Assembly: GCA_003415625.1 (NCBI GenBank) | Contig: PYIU01000001.1 | Coordinates: 1,426,001-1,490,000, forward strand | Source of the DNA: Aquanectria penicillioides | Lineage: Eukaryota > Ascomycota > Sordariomycetes > Hypocreales > Nectriaceae | DNA length: 64,000 bases | Reading direction: 5' to 3' | Part shown: in pieces, positions 34,680-46,837 of the stretch | Layout: every line of letters starts with the position of its first letter | How positions within the stretch are numbered: position 1 is the stretch's first letter | Program-made: the position numbers and the translations under genes | The notes under the pieces: generated by a model | Told to the model about the DNA's origin: nothing | What the model saw: only the letters and a program-made list of their open reading frames with translations | The model's database searches: none

Positions 34680-36399
34680 TCCCCTTTACACTAGGTAGAC
34701 CCCGATTTTGTCGAGAGACCACATATCCAGGATTGGCTGCGAAAAAATACAATCGGGTCAGCCCGATGCGTTGTTTTCTGTTGGTGGCAGTGACATAGGG
34801 TAAGCGCCTCGTCTGGTCATTTGCCTCGAAGCTGATGAAGTAAGGAAATCTGAGATCGTGGGTCACTTCGCCCATGCAGTTCAGCATTCCTCACCAGAAA
34901 CCACTGTAGTTTGGGTAAATGCCAACTCTAGGACGCGTTTTGAAGAATCATATCGCCACTTTGCCGAAAAGCTCAACCTACCTGGGCGAGATCGTTTGGG
35001 CTGTAATGTCACGCGATTGGTGACTGAATGGCTTTCCAGCAGCGAAAATGGACCGTGGTTGATGATCATTGACGGCCTCGATGACCCCAGTCTCATTTCC
35101 CGGACAACCTACAATGATGAAATGAAAGAACCATCATTTCTATCATCCATGCCTGAAAGTGTTGCAGGGTCAATAATAGTGACGACGTGCAACTTCGGTT
35201 TGATGAAGAAGCTACTTCAGATTGATCACATACATAACATCGCGGCGTTAGATGATATTCAAGGGGTATCTCTGATAAGAAAAAAGCTCGGAGAAGAATC
35301 AATTCATTATAAAGAAGATATGGCAAGCTTGGCAAGCATTCTCGGCGGTATGCCACTGGATAATACACAGGCTGCGGCATATCTGGCCAAATGGGGTCCG
35401 AAAGCTTCCAAATTTTTTTCCTGGGAAGAGACTTGGAGCGAAGGCAGCATATAGGTCTCGATTACCAAGAAGATGGCGGCTGTCAAAGGAAGCGTATTCT
35501 ACCAGCCCCGGCTATCATGGTTTGGCAAGGCATCTTCAAAAAAAAATCAGCAAGAGATGCCCTCTGCTGCTAGACTCCTCTGTTTCATGAGTATGTTCGA
35601 TCCCCACGAAATCCCGATTTCTATACTTGAGAGATATTGGAGCGAGTTCGTCATAGAAGGTGATGATACCCTCGTCGCGGATCTCGGGGTCCTGCAAGGA
35701 TATTCACTCGTGGGAATCACAAACCCCTCAAGAGCAAGTTTTAAAATGCACAATTATGTGCAAGCATGCACAATTTTGTGGATACTATCGTTTTGTGATG
35801 TCGAAGATTGGAAACGAGAGTTGTTGCGAGTAATTGCTGCTCAACTCTCATCTAGCAAAACCAAGACATTAGAGCATTGCCGCATCTTGGATCAACACAT
35901 CGAACCAATTCTTTTCGAGGAGCCTGATGCAAGAGAAGACGCCGAGGTCTGGGCAAAGATTTTATCTCATATTGGATGGTACCGCACGATGATCGGCAAG
36001 CAAAAGGAAGCAGAATGCGTGTTGCGAAGAGCTCTGCAGACACGAGCCAGGATCTTGGGGAAGGGTCACCCTGCAAGTATCAGCAGCTTGAATAATCTTA
36101 TGCTGGTTCTAGAATACTAGGGCAGATACAAGGAAGCGGAGAGCATTGGCTGGAAAATTGTGAAGAAGAGGGAGAATATACTTGGTACGGAACACCCAAG
36201 TACGCTCAACAACATCCTAAACCTCGCAATTATTCTCCAAATCCAAGGGAAATACACCAAGGCTGAGAAAATTAGTCGACGTGCTCTCAGAAAAAGAAAA
36301 CGAGCTCTTGAACCAGAACATCCTCGAACACGAATGAGCATACGCAATCTTACCCTCGTACTTCGGGTTCTAGGGCAAATCGGGAAGCAAAGAAAATGA
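34680..36399 (+). pseudogene. NLR-type (NB-ARC/STAND with TPRs) gene, decayed
   Basis: Protein blocks in changing frames give the order of a fungal NLR. First is a pre-P-loop segment (DFVERPHIQDWL, about 34700-34740) followed by a destroyed Walker A (the expected GxGGxGKS region near 34780-34830 is out of frame with stops). Then come VVWVNANSRTRFEESYRHFA, Walker B-like WLMIIDGLDD, GSIIVTTCN and the GMPLDNTQAAAYL motif, all in 34858-35454. A frame change at about 35450 leads to RLLCFMSMFDPHEIP and tetratricopeptide units (KQKEAECVLRRALQTRARILGKGHP) to a stop at 36120, and in-frame continuation (YKEAESIGWKIVKKRENILG, TK AEK repeats) to 36399. No intact effector domain at the N-terminus is visible. 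Confidence 0.75.
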
Positions 36400-36715
36400 A
36401 CAGAATAACAATCAAGGATGGAGGAAAGGCCCTGGGGGTCGAAGTACCCAGGCACACTTAGCAGAGTTGCACACTGTCTATGCTGGTGCCAGCTCTCATG
36501 ATACCAAGGTTCCTATGCAATCCCAAGATGCAGCTTTTTTCATACTTTGGAACGATGCTATATACGATAGTGTAATATACCTATGTCCCTCCTTCAAAAA
36601 ACTAACCTAACCTAAGGTCGATACATCACATGCGATATTGTCATGCTCCGAGGAGATGAGTGGTATGCCTGCTTGGTGCCTGAGACTGGATGCTACTTGA
36701 CATAGCCGCGCCCAC
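36400..36715. other. Convergent spacer, no gene seen
   Basis: Short gap between two broken genes. Confidence 0.5.
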
Positions 36716-38367
36716 TTAGGCGAGTCTTCTTGTATCATGCTCAACATGATACACCTTTCCGTTTCCAGGGGATTTTGGCTCCTCATCGAAATCTTGAGGC
36801 ATTGCGATAGGGCGAGATTTGGCATATGTTACAGTAGACCAGACTGAAGGTGAGTCTTTGAACATAAGTTCAAGCTCTTCAAGATTACGACCAGTCGTTT
36901 TAGGGAAAAGAAATTGCACTGTAACAGGAATACAGGCAGATATAGAAGCGTATCCAATATAGTAGCGCCAACTAATCATTTCAAGCGCCACAAGAGTAAT
37001 CATGATAAGCGTGAAATTCCTATTTAAACAATTAGCGATAGTTTTTATTAGTGTTTTACCACCGCGATGAATAGGGTGACTTTTTTCAATCATACCAAAG
37101 CCAATGATTTCCAATGGAGAAAGAAGACATTGCCATCCGAAGTCGGATGGGAGCGACCTCCGTGACATATAAGAAGTCTGCTCCTATAAAACCAGTAGGG
37201 ACGAATGTATTATAGAGATAGATAAAACAGCCAGCTAGGATCATTGCAGGCCGATTGTCTCTTTTAAAAAGAAGTTGTAACTGCGAGGGTCAGCATACAA
37301 GAGGCCATTCCGGCGCCACTGATCATAAAAACAGCCCGACGCCCGAATCGGTCGATAGTGAGGAAGGCAATGAACGAAGATAAAAATTCCCAAGTCAGTG
37401 CACCACCACTCAGGACACGAGAGAGTGTACTCCCTAAGTGTAGATTCTTCTGAAATAGCGTTGTGGCATAAACGCTTACAAGGTTGCTTCCAGACATTTG
37501 TTGAAAGAACTGGAGGATAATATAGAGACAAAACCTATAAAATAGTTTATCGTCTCCCATTTTGAACAAGTCTCGAAATGAAGTACCCGTGTGGCTGATG
37601 TCTTCCAAAGAATGCTCTATGCCAATCCGTTCAGCTTGGACTTCAATTGAGTCTTCTGGGCACCCCTGAAGAGCGGCGATGATATACTGAGCCTCAGCCG
37701 CTCGGTTCTCCATAAGTAACCAGCGGGGGCTTTCTGGTAGAAAGTAAATCGAACTCATAAGAGCCAGGGAAAAAACAATGGCAAAGCGATTGGAGAACGC
37801 CAAGTACCGGGCCCGGTATGTAGTTGGTAAAAGCCCAAGTCGATCCGCGCCTGAAGAGTGTATCCAAGGCAAATAAACAATCCGGTCAGAACAACGTGGC
37901 AGCCTCTGTTTTGAGTCTTTATTGTTTCACTCTGCCACACGGGAACGATGGTGCTGAGCTGGCCAACACCCATGCCGACAATCACTCTTCCAATGATCAA
38001 TTGTGATAAGCTGAATGTTGAGGCCTCAATTACCTCACCCACCAGAGGGAATGTAGTGGCAATAAAGATGACACTTCGTCTTCCGAATTTATTTCCGGTG
38101 TAGGAACAAGACAAAGCACCAAGGAGAGCTCCAATAACGAAAGTCGCGACCAAAAAGCCTTGGAGCGTAGATTTTCTCTTCCTTTCGGTGTCTGTGGCAT
38201 TTACCGTGTCGATCTCTGGGAATGTTGACCCAATCAGGTTCAGAAAGAAGGCTGCCAAGGACTGCTTGATTGTAACCGAAGAGGATGAATGAAGGGCCAA
38301 CTATAAGCGCGATTTGGAGGATACTCAGGGCGTCGCCATTGACACTAAGGAACTTTGGCTGCGTCAT
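36716..38367 (-). pseudogene. MFS sugar transporter with several frame breaks
   Basis: From the ATG at 38367 (MTQPKFLSVNGDAL, FILFGYNQAVLGSLL) to the stop at 36716 the minus strand encodes a full-length hexose-transporter-like protein: GNKFGRRSVIF, GRVIVGMGVGQLSTIVPVWQSE, FLPESPRWLL, QQMSGSNLVSVYATTLF, DRFGRRAVFM, TEVAPIRLRMAMSS and PKTTGRNLEELE. One genuine intron (37020-37095) joins HWLW to NFTLIM. At least three frame changes remain unexplained by introns: near 38215-38225 (before FPEIDTVN), at the A6/T6 run 37770-37775 (before SLALMSSIYF), and at the T4A5 run 37262-37270 (after AVTTSF). Decay is likelier here than in the neighbours, but all involve short homopolymers or single bases, so assembly error is possible. 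Confidence 0.7.
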
Positions 38368-40350
38368 ACTGTATTAGCATTCGAAATTTGCGAATCGTTT
38401 TGAATCCCAATGAGAAGTTGCAAGACAAAGACAAAGAGAGAATCTGATGTAAAAACTTTCGGGGAACTTGGAGTACTCCACTGGAGATATGCGGAGAACT
38501 GAGGGGAAAGGGGGGCGCGGAGAGTCATGAATGCTCGTGAGGGCCACTCAATCCAATGAGAACGATCGTTTTGTCACGCTATTACTGTTATTGACTTATT
38601 TGGAGAATCAAAATCTTACCCCCTTATCGAGATTGTCCACGTGAAAGGCCCGAGGGCCTCGGGGTCGGATAAAGCGGCCATGAGAGGGTGGAATCATGAC
38701 ACCACTGGCACTTTGCTCATGAGTATTTCATCGGCAAGCCTCCGAAATCCCTAGGCAAAGCTTAATCTTCTTGCATCAGAAATTATCATTACGTTTGTTA
38801 ACAGCAAAGAAAATCACATTGATCAATCGGGGAATGTAAGAATAGAGTGTCTTGCATCTCAATAGTCGAATAGTCGAATTAATTTTAGCACTTTTTACCC
38901 AGCCGAATCTCTGGCATCATGATACTTCCCAACATCTATTGGCTTCCAAATATGAATGACTCTCTGATCTTAATCAAACCTATCAATCAATGAAGCGGCC
39001 ATCTCCTACCGAAGCTCTATGTTTTCGTTTCATTATAGCGCAGCTCGATGAAATGTGAAAGCAATCTTCTCCATAAAAAGTCTGAGTGTTAAGTCGACTA
39101 GGATCAAGGGTCTGTACGCACTCTCTGAATCCGTGATTATCACCATCGACGGTAGCAGGGCCGAGAGGTCCGAATCGCCTATAATTCATCCATGATTTGA
39201 GATTGTATCTTCAAGGGTCTCTACACAAGGTCTAGAATTGCATGATGAATGCAGAGTTACCTATAGATGCTTAATATATTTTGTCGCTAACTGCTAGATC
39301 ACAATGCCAGTTCTAGTTCAACTCAGAACTAGACGATAGAAATAATCATGAGTCTATCTCAATTCACTTCATTAGAAGCCCCCTATCAATGATGGATTTT
39401 CTGTTAGTTTTCGGTCCCTTCCGACACCAGGAGGTTGTGGTTCCACTTAGTGGCATGGTACTGATCGAGCGTCGGTCGTATCCGACGCCAGTGGAGCAAT
39501 GCTGCCGGTATTCTGACAAGGCGAACAAGGACGCAAGAGTTGTTGCAAAAATGGAAAAGTAATAATATATAATTATAGATCGTACGGTTGATTATTTGGT
39601 TTTTTTTTCCCAGACCCGCCCATCTGAATTTTGGCTCTTTCGCCTAGAATGGCACTTCCCTTTTATCATCAATTCGGCAGGGCATCTTTCTTTAGTGCTG
39701 CCTGCGGTCCCAGTATCAGTCAGATCACAAAATGGCCATTTATATGATCTTCTTAGTGGTATTGCATTGGGATGTCGTATTAGGTATGCCACCTTTGAGA
39801 GGCTAATAAATGAGAAACTTGCTCGCCCAGGTTGGACTCCGCCTGTCTGATTTCATCACCTCACGGTGCATCAATGAGTCATCTGTACTCCGTATTAGTA
39901 TTCAAATATACAAGTGAAGCCAAGTGAATTCAAGACGTGAAACCCAGATGTGCCGGTGCTACTACCAAGGTACTCTTTGTTTGCTTATCACGTTGCCTCA
40001 TCACGCGCACCACCTGATGCATGACGGCTTGCTACGCAACGCAAGCTAAGCTCGTTTTAGCTTGCGGACCCGAGTTTCAATTGGTGCTGGCCCCGCAGCA
40101 TTAACCGGGCAATATTTCAATTCTCGCCGGTCGTGAGTCCATTGGGGACGAATTGGGATTGATCTCTCTATCTTCCGTTCCCGGTGAAGTATTTAAGGAA
40201 TTGGCCAATTGCATTCTCGTCACACCAGCCAGAAATCTCACTCAATTATCGCTCTTTTTCGCTTTACGTTCCTCAACCTCCTCAGTTGACACCTAACGAC
40301 CCGTCTGTATCCAAACCCACTCATCAATCTCACCGCTTTCTCTGCTCACA
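38368..40350. other. Large intergenic region, no gene recognised
   Basis: Nearly 2 kb without convincing coding frames, AT-rich in the centre. A TATTTAA element at about 40188 is a possible core promoter of the downstream oxidoreductase. Confidence 0.5.
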
Positions 40351-41972
40351 ATGGCAAATTCAGGTACATGACCCAGCTCAGAGCCTATGCCTACTATCCC
40401 ACCGTGCATATGCGGCTAACAAATGTCCAGGATTCATTCGCGATGTCAAAAAGCTCATTGTTGTGCCCCCAGGACTGCCGAGCGAAGTCCCGACGGTTGC
40501 GACATGGCAAGAACCTCCACACCCGTCAATTGCAAACGCCCAATCTGCAACATTGCCAGCTGAGGCAGACATTGTTGTCATAGGATCCGGCGTCACTGGA
40601 TGTAGCGTTGCGCATTGCCTGCTGAACCATCCTTCTGCCAAAAACCTGCGTGTGACTATGCTAGAGGCGCGAACTGCTGTGAGCGGTGCAACTGGTCGCA
40701 ACGGCGGCCATCTTGTCTCCGACAGCGATTCCCTTTTTTCAGTGCTTGCCGATACCATTGGACTCGAGCGAGCTGTCGAGACTGTTCGCTTCAGCGAAGC
40801 GAACATCCGTCGTCTCAAAGAACTAATCTCCCAGCTCCCCGAGTCTGAACGTGAGACGGTCGAATTCCGTACTGTCACAACTGCTACCAGCTTTGATGAC
40901 AAGAAAAGTTTCCAGGATGCAGCTCAAGCTGTTGAACATCTCACAAGGGCTGTCCCTAACAGCGACTTAACCTACAGGGTGACGAGCAATGGCGAGGCAA
41001 ACAAGGTTGGTAATTTCACTCCGGTCCGCGCATTACAGCACTAAAATAAGCCTTCGGCCATAGGAGTTCAACTTTGGTGATGCCGCTGGCGTTGTTGAAC
41101 AGCATGGTGTCGCAGCATTGTGGCCATACCGGCTCATGACCGCGATCCTCGCGCAGCTCAAAAAAGAATATCCCGACCGCTTCACTCTGGAGACACGCAC
41201 CCCCGTGCTGACTATCGACCACGCCAAAGATTCATCAAACGCTTACCCCTATACTATCACCACTTCTAGAGGAACCATCCGATCCAATAAAGTTATTCAT
41301 TGCACCAACGGCTACTCTGCACGCCTAATTCCCAACCTAAGAGGCAAGCTGTATCCGTTGAGGGGCACAATGTCCACACAGAAAATGGGGCCAGCATTTC
41401 CTCAACTCGGTGACAAGGTTTCATGGTCTCATGTTTCAACAGGAAGCTATGACGAGAAGACTGGCTACATTAAGCTTGGTCTGTACTACGCTCAGCAGAA
41501 TGCTCAGACAGGAGTCATGTTCCTCGGCGGTGAGGCCCAGAAGCTAAGTGGTCTGTTGACAAGCGACGACTCATTTGTCGCCGATGATGCGCGAGCAAGT
41601 CTCTGCGCCATAGCACCAAAGATCTGGGAGGGAGCGTCGCCAGTTGAGCCGCTTCAAGTCTGGTCGGGTATAATGGGTTTCACAGCTGACGGCATGCCGT
41701 TGGTTGGTAACCTTTCAGCTAGTCTGACAGGCAGATCAGGAAGTGGAGAATGGATTGCTGCCGGGTTCAATGGCCATGGAATGGACAAGTGCTGGCTCAG
41801 TGGGGAGGCCATCGCAAGAATGGCACTCGGCGAACATGAAGTCTCAGGGTTCCCCAAGGCGTATTTATTGGACAAGGAAAGATTCGACACCTTCACTCCC
41901 GACATGGCCGCGGAGACTTTGATGGAGCACATTGTGTCAGCTGGTGGCAATGAGCCTAAAAGCCACCTCTGA
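40351..41972 (+). CDS. FAD-dependent oxidoreductase, DAO family (498 aa)
   Basis: Exons 40351-40363 (a 13-bp first exon, MANSG), 40431-41005 and 41064-41972; 1497 nt. The N-terminal linker precedes the FAD Rossmann motif DIVVIGSGVTGCSVAH, then GATGRNGGHLV, a class mark of glycine/amine oxidase-like DAO proteins. The C-terminus has WSGIMGFTADGMPLVGN and IAAGFNGHGMDKCWLSGEA. Family members oxidise secondary or primary amines or D-amino acids with H2O2 production. The substrate cannot be told here. No signal peptide or peroxisomal SKL end (the C-terminus is KSHL). The start is set by the short first exon, because the downstream frame has no good ATG. Confidence 0.87.
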
Positions 41973-42770
41973 ACAAAATATTCGGCCTGGTCAAACCTTA
42001 GAGGCAGCCTGGGATATGGGAAAAAGTGATTTTCGTGTGAGATTCAAAAGAAGAGAAAGGAACATAAAGCCCTATCGAGGCCTCATTTTGACTCCAAGTC
42101 TTCGCAACAGAGTGCATTGGTGGGCATAGTGCATGTATTTAACATTTGTGAAGAGCCCTCAGCTTGGGAAAATTCCATAAATATGGTAAATATGTGACGA
42201 AGAAATACATCCTCTGCTCTCAACTCGGCACCCGATATCGAAGTAAGCCAGTCTCATCAGCATCAAAATAGGCGGATCAGGTCCATGGTGGTTGCTATGA
42301 CACGGCTAGGGCAAATCCTGCCGTGCAACAACAATCTCCACTCCCAGGAGCAAATGCACAATAACTGCCGTTTTGGGCCATCTCAATCTCCCTCCGCACA
42401 AATGGGTGGCTGAATAGTTGGCCAGTGAGATGTGCAGGTTATCGCTGGACGATGTCACCCTTGCAAAGCCAAAACAGTGTCCTCCAGGCTACGCCGCTAC
42501 TGTATCCGTAGGACCCATTGCTATCTCATAATCGGGTGCAATCTGCCACAATCACAGAGAGCGAGGCGCGCTCCTCCGCATGCCTATTTGGGACTAGTGA
42601 GACTGGCCATTGACATCCAACCTAATCGAAGTTATGGTATGGAAGGGCCCCTCGGACTCCGAGGCTGGAGTGGGCGAGTTTGAATAAGTAGATAGAAGTC
42701 GACGATATCTGAATTCTTCATCAAAGATTGGTTCTTTATCGTATCTCGACTACCCTCGCATCTGTGAATC
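41973..42770. other. Intergenic, no gene seen
   Basis: Gap between two genes on the same strand; no supported ORF. Confidence 0.5.
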
Positions 42771-44470
42771 ATGCCACCAAGCACAACCCCCACCGGAAAG
42801 GCTCGGCTCGATGTCGATGGCCTAGGCACAGTGGAAGGTCTCTCATTTCCCCAGGGAATATCCCAATTTTCGGGTATTCCGTACGCAACGATTACAAAGC
42901 GCTGGACTCGCTCAACGATAAACACTTCGTGGCCCAATGGTTCCCATGATGGGACAAAGTTAGGGTCCGTCTCTCCGCTCCAGAGATAGGCCGGAATAGA
43001 TGCTGACCCTTGCACAGATCCAGCGCGCCCAACCCACCTGAGTACAACGTTGAGGGAGATGTTCTCGTCCCGATAGCCCCAGTTCCCCATTTTAAGCCTC
43101 CTGTTGAAGATGAGATGAGTTGTCTTGTTATGAATATCACTGCACCGCCTATTGATTCCAAGAAGAAGATCCCAGTCATGGTGTACATCCATGGTGGCTC
43201 CTTTCTCTACGGCGGGGCAAATCTGCCTGTTTTTGATGCCGTCAACTTTGTCACCCACGCCTTGGCTCGTGACACACCTGTAGTCGCTGTGAACTTCAAC
43301 TATCGTGTTGGCCTTGGTGGATTCTTAGCCTCGGCTGCCATCAAGGAGGACCTTGAGCGTGATGGTTTCGAGGGGGTCGGCAACTTTGGACTGTACGATC
43401 AGCAGGTTGCGCTACACTGGGTCAACCGTTACATCGCCGCATTTGGCGGTGACCCAAGCAATGTTACAATCTATGGAGAATCAGCTGGCGGAATGAGTGT
43501 GTCTCATCAAATTGCGGCCAAAAATCCTGCCCCATTCCATCGGGCAATCGCAATGTCCGGGCATCTGAATACTATCCTTACATGGCCGTTGGAGCATCAT
43601 GAGAAACACTATCGAGCACTCCTTGAGCACCTAAACATCGACCCGAATTCTCCCAACTCTTTAGAGCAGCTCCGCAGTGTTCCTCAGGAGGTTGTCGCTG
43701 CCGCAACCCTTCCTGTCGAGGGTGTTTTCGTCGCCACGGGAAATCCTTGCGATGACAGAGTCTTCCACTTAGTTACACCAAACCCAAACAGAATCGAATC
43801 TCCTCCTCAATGGCTCAAGTCGTACATGGTTGGGGATGTCTATGATGAGGGTATGATATTCTCTGAGAGCTTCGCTGAGGATGATTTCTCCTCTGTGCGA
43901 TCTCGTATGGCAACGTATCTTGGGCAAACCACCGCGGATGCGATACTTGAGATGTACGAAATTACTGCCGATCTTACCAAAGAAGAGTTTGTCAGAAAGA
44001 TGGAAGAGATTGCGGGAGATTCGACCTTTAAGTGTCATAATTGGATCGCTGCTCATCGTTCCAAGGTCTCGCAGACATTTGGGTACCATTTCGACGAGCC
44101 CTGTTCTCACGATAGTCCTTTGAAAGGCTTAGCATACCATGCCGTTGAATTACTTTATCTATTTCTTAACTTTGACGAAAATCTTTCGCAAAGTCAACGA
44201 GAGATGGCGAGAGTACTGGCAAACCATTTTATTGATTTCGCTTACGGCAAGGACCCATGGGCGCGGGTTAATGAAGGGACATCCTGGATGCGCTATGGAC
44301 GACCGAGTGCAACTTGCAAGGTCGTTACTGAAGCTGAGGATGAAGATGTTAGAAAGTACTCGCGCATGCGGAAGATTCTCGATATGGGAGTTTTTGGACA
44401 ATTTTGCGCCGCGATCGATGAGATAGCTGTCAAGAGACACCGAATGGGCACGTTCGAATGGAAGCTTTAG
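42771..44470 (+). CDS. Type-B carboxylesterase/lipase (548 aa, two exons)
   Basis: An alpha/beta-hydrolase ester hydrolase. Exon 1 42771-42964 (MPPSTTPTGKARLDVDGLG, FSGIPYATITKRWTR), intron 42965-43017, exon 2 43018-44470. The oxyanion loop PVMVYIHGGSFLYGG, the FNYRVGLGGFLA stretch and the nucleophile elbow YGESAGGMSVSHQ (catalytic Ser) are intact. An EMYEITAD region (about residue 390) and HAVELLYLF (catalytic His region) follow. There is no signal peptide, so it is probably intracellular, unlike secreted lipases of the family. It is flanked by a DAO oxidoreductase and a divergently oriented regulator; a pathway role is only a guess. Confidence 0.9.
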
Positions 44471-44677
44471 CTGTATCATGGTTTCTCTGTTATCTAGATA
44501 GTTCAGTGTCCAAAACTGCTTTCTTACTTTGAGTAGATCCACTGCGATCTCATACAATTCCTTCACTTGCTCCTATTTGATCCTGAATCATATTTCATAA
44601 GCACAAGCTCACTCTGTCGCGACTTGATCATTCTCAAAATGTATGAGCCACAATACTCTTTCGTTTCAGGATTAATT

Positions 44678-46286
44678 TCAATACAAGTACAATTCGATAC
44701 TAAGCTCCGATGTAAACTCAATTGCCAAGTCCAAGCGAGTAACTCCAGTCTGAGTCCTGGCCCTATTCCAAACTTCGATGATAATGTCCCATGCAACATG
44801 GTTTGCGCGGCCCTCGCTGTGCTCCCGTAAATACTGACACGCAACATGAGCCAGCTTCCTTTGGGCCGTGTTGTCCCGTGTAAAAATGCTAGCGATGAAC
44901 AAGGGGTAAAGAATTGCTTCAGCTAGTGGTTTGCGGAAATTGAAGGCCCCTGAATCCACGATAGCCTGAATGCTAGCAAAGGCCTTCATTAGCAGTATTT
45001 CTTCGCTAGGGCGTCTCTGATAGTAGCTAAGGTCCGAGCAGGGAGATTCTTGCTGGGTGCCAGTCTGCAGTGCCCGAGTATGTAGAATAGCAGCGGCGCG
45101 AAATGCCTCCCAGAGGTGGATTTGGATGAACTCGGTTCCTGCTTCACCTGGCCATTCCAGGAGCTTCCTTTCAGAATCTGGGGATTTTAGGTCGGCCAAC
45201 AGATTGATGAGTGTGTAAGGCAGACCAGAAGCATGTTCAATGCCAGATACCCTATGTTTAGACACAAATGTTGTCCAGAGGTTCAATGGCTTGCTGATCC
45301 GATTTAATGTAAGGCACGGAATGTCGAGCATGGCGATAACCTCGACCAAGTGGTCGGAGAGCTCTGATCTTTGGGTATTGGTCAGAAGACTTCGATGCTG
45401 CAGCATTTGATAAAGTCCTCCCAATAACGGCGTCCAAATGTATAGGGAAGATATCTGATCAGAGTCAATAGTCGGACTCAGCTCGAGTGAAGAAGGGGTC
45501 TCACACTGACGCTACACAGGACGATGCCTGTTGCTAAGGTTACATCGAGCTCCACCTTCTCTGGCGTAGCAAGGTCATTTAAGTACCCAGATAGAGCGAG
45601 TTGAAGGTATTTTGGCGTCAAATCCTTTCTTTCATCCTCTAGGCTTGCCTGGTAGGCAAGACAAGCCTGTCGCAGCGGCTCACAGGTCTCACATTGAGGG
45701 ATGATATCTGTTCTGAATAGGCTCACTTGGTCGGTCCTTCCTGTGAGAGTGAGATGACCGCTGGCAATAACTGTTTCTCAAGTGTCAGTATGGCACAAGG
45801 GTTGAGTCACCATACCTACAATTTGCCATCAACATTGCTGACACGTCATCAGAGAGATCTGTGTCTGTACTACACGGTGTGTCTGGGCCCCATTGAAGTT
45901 GGAGCAAATCTAGCCCGCAATCTGGCGAGCTACTTTCATCGACATCTACTACGCTCTCAGTAGGAATCTGTGTGTTATTAAGTGCCACTTTGTCTGATTT
46001 CCTTCGGATCGACTTCTGTTGGATGCGTGACGGCCTAACCGGGTTGATCAAAACTCCAGCAGCTTTGGGGGGTTCTTCCACACTGGACGGGCCCCATATG
46101 AGTCGGGTACCATAACCTTCGCAGGTCATTCCCGCCTGGTCGCATCTCTTGCATATCGGGCGTGTCTCGTCGCATTTTTTATGGCGTCTCTTGCAGGTCC
46201 AACAGCTGGGACAAGTGAGCACTCGGCCGATTAACGGGTCAGTAACAGGAGTGGATCTCGTACCCTTGCCGAGATCTCCGGGTCAT
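44678..46286 (-). CDS. Zn2Cys6 transcription factor (483 aa, four exons)
   Basis: Start ATG at 46286 in a 23-bp first exon (MTRRSRQ). Further exons: 46205-45820, 45770-45505 and 45454-44678; 1452 nt in phase. The first intron lies inside the zinc cluster GCWTCKRRHKKCDETRPICKRCDQAGMTC (C-x2-C-x6-C-x5-C-x2-C-x6-C). The rest is a fungal-specific regulatory domain with ARRIVED-like spacing (FIASGHLTLTG, SLYIWTPLLGGLYQML, AILYPLFIASIF). It is convergent with the esterase. The unspliced frame from 46222 begins at GTG, so the spliced start is preferred. Target unknown. Confidence 0.82.
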
Positions 46287-46837
46287 CTTTTCATGGGGAC
46301 AGGGGGGGCTTCAAGCTGCATTCTCCGGTAACTTTTCCCCTGCGTCCATTGCACTGACGAGCGGCACTTTTTGCAGAATATGGCTGTAGACCACGACGTG
46401 ATGGAATCTCAGCAAGCCAGCCGCCTTGCTCTTTATCAGGCGGGGACAGCTTTGCCGAGGGCTGTGGAGACGCGCCAAAGATAAGCCTCGGGCGGGGGAT
46501 TAAATTTAACTTGGATACAAGTAACGGGGCAGTGCTGTACGTGTACGGGTCTTGTGCTTGATATGCGTTTAGAGACATGGCCCAATGGGTATACTTCACG
46601 ACACTGCATAACATCCTTGATGCTCCATAGTCACAGCGACCCGGCCACACACAGCTGCAGGTAATTCGGTTTCAAAATCAGTCTGCCAGAGTGGAAGAGT
46701 GTTTCAATTGCTTACAGCGGAGACTCCCCATGTCTCCAGAAATCTCAAGCTTCGTAGCGAAAACAGAAATGGCTTATATTGATTTTGCCACAGACTTCTA
46801 TCCAGACTACCGAAAGTGGCCTTTGGCTATTTTACTT
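46287..46837. other. Intergenic, no gene seen
   Basis: Upstream region of the 44678-46286 regulator and 3' flank of the acetyltransferase; poly-G/C tract near 46301. Confidence 0.5.

Noticed and set aside
37092..37096. Stop after HWLWYD in the 36716 transporter
   Set aside because: Explained by a 76-bp intron (37020-37095); not counted among its lesions.
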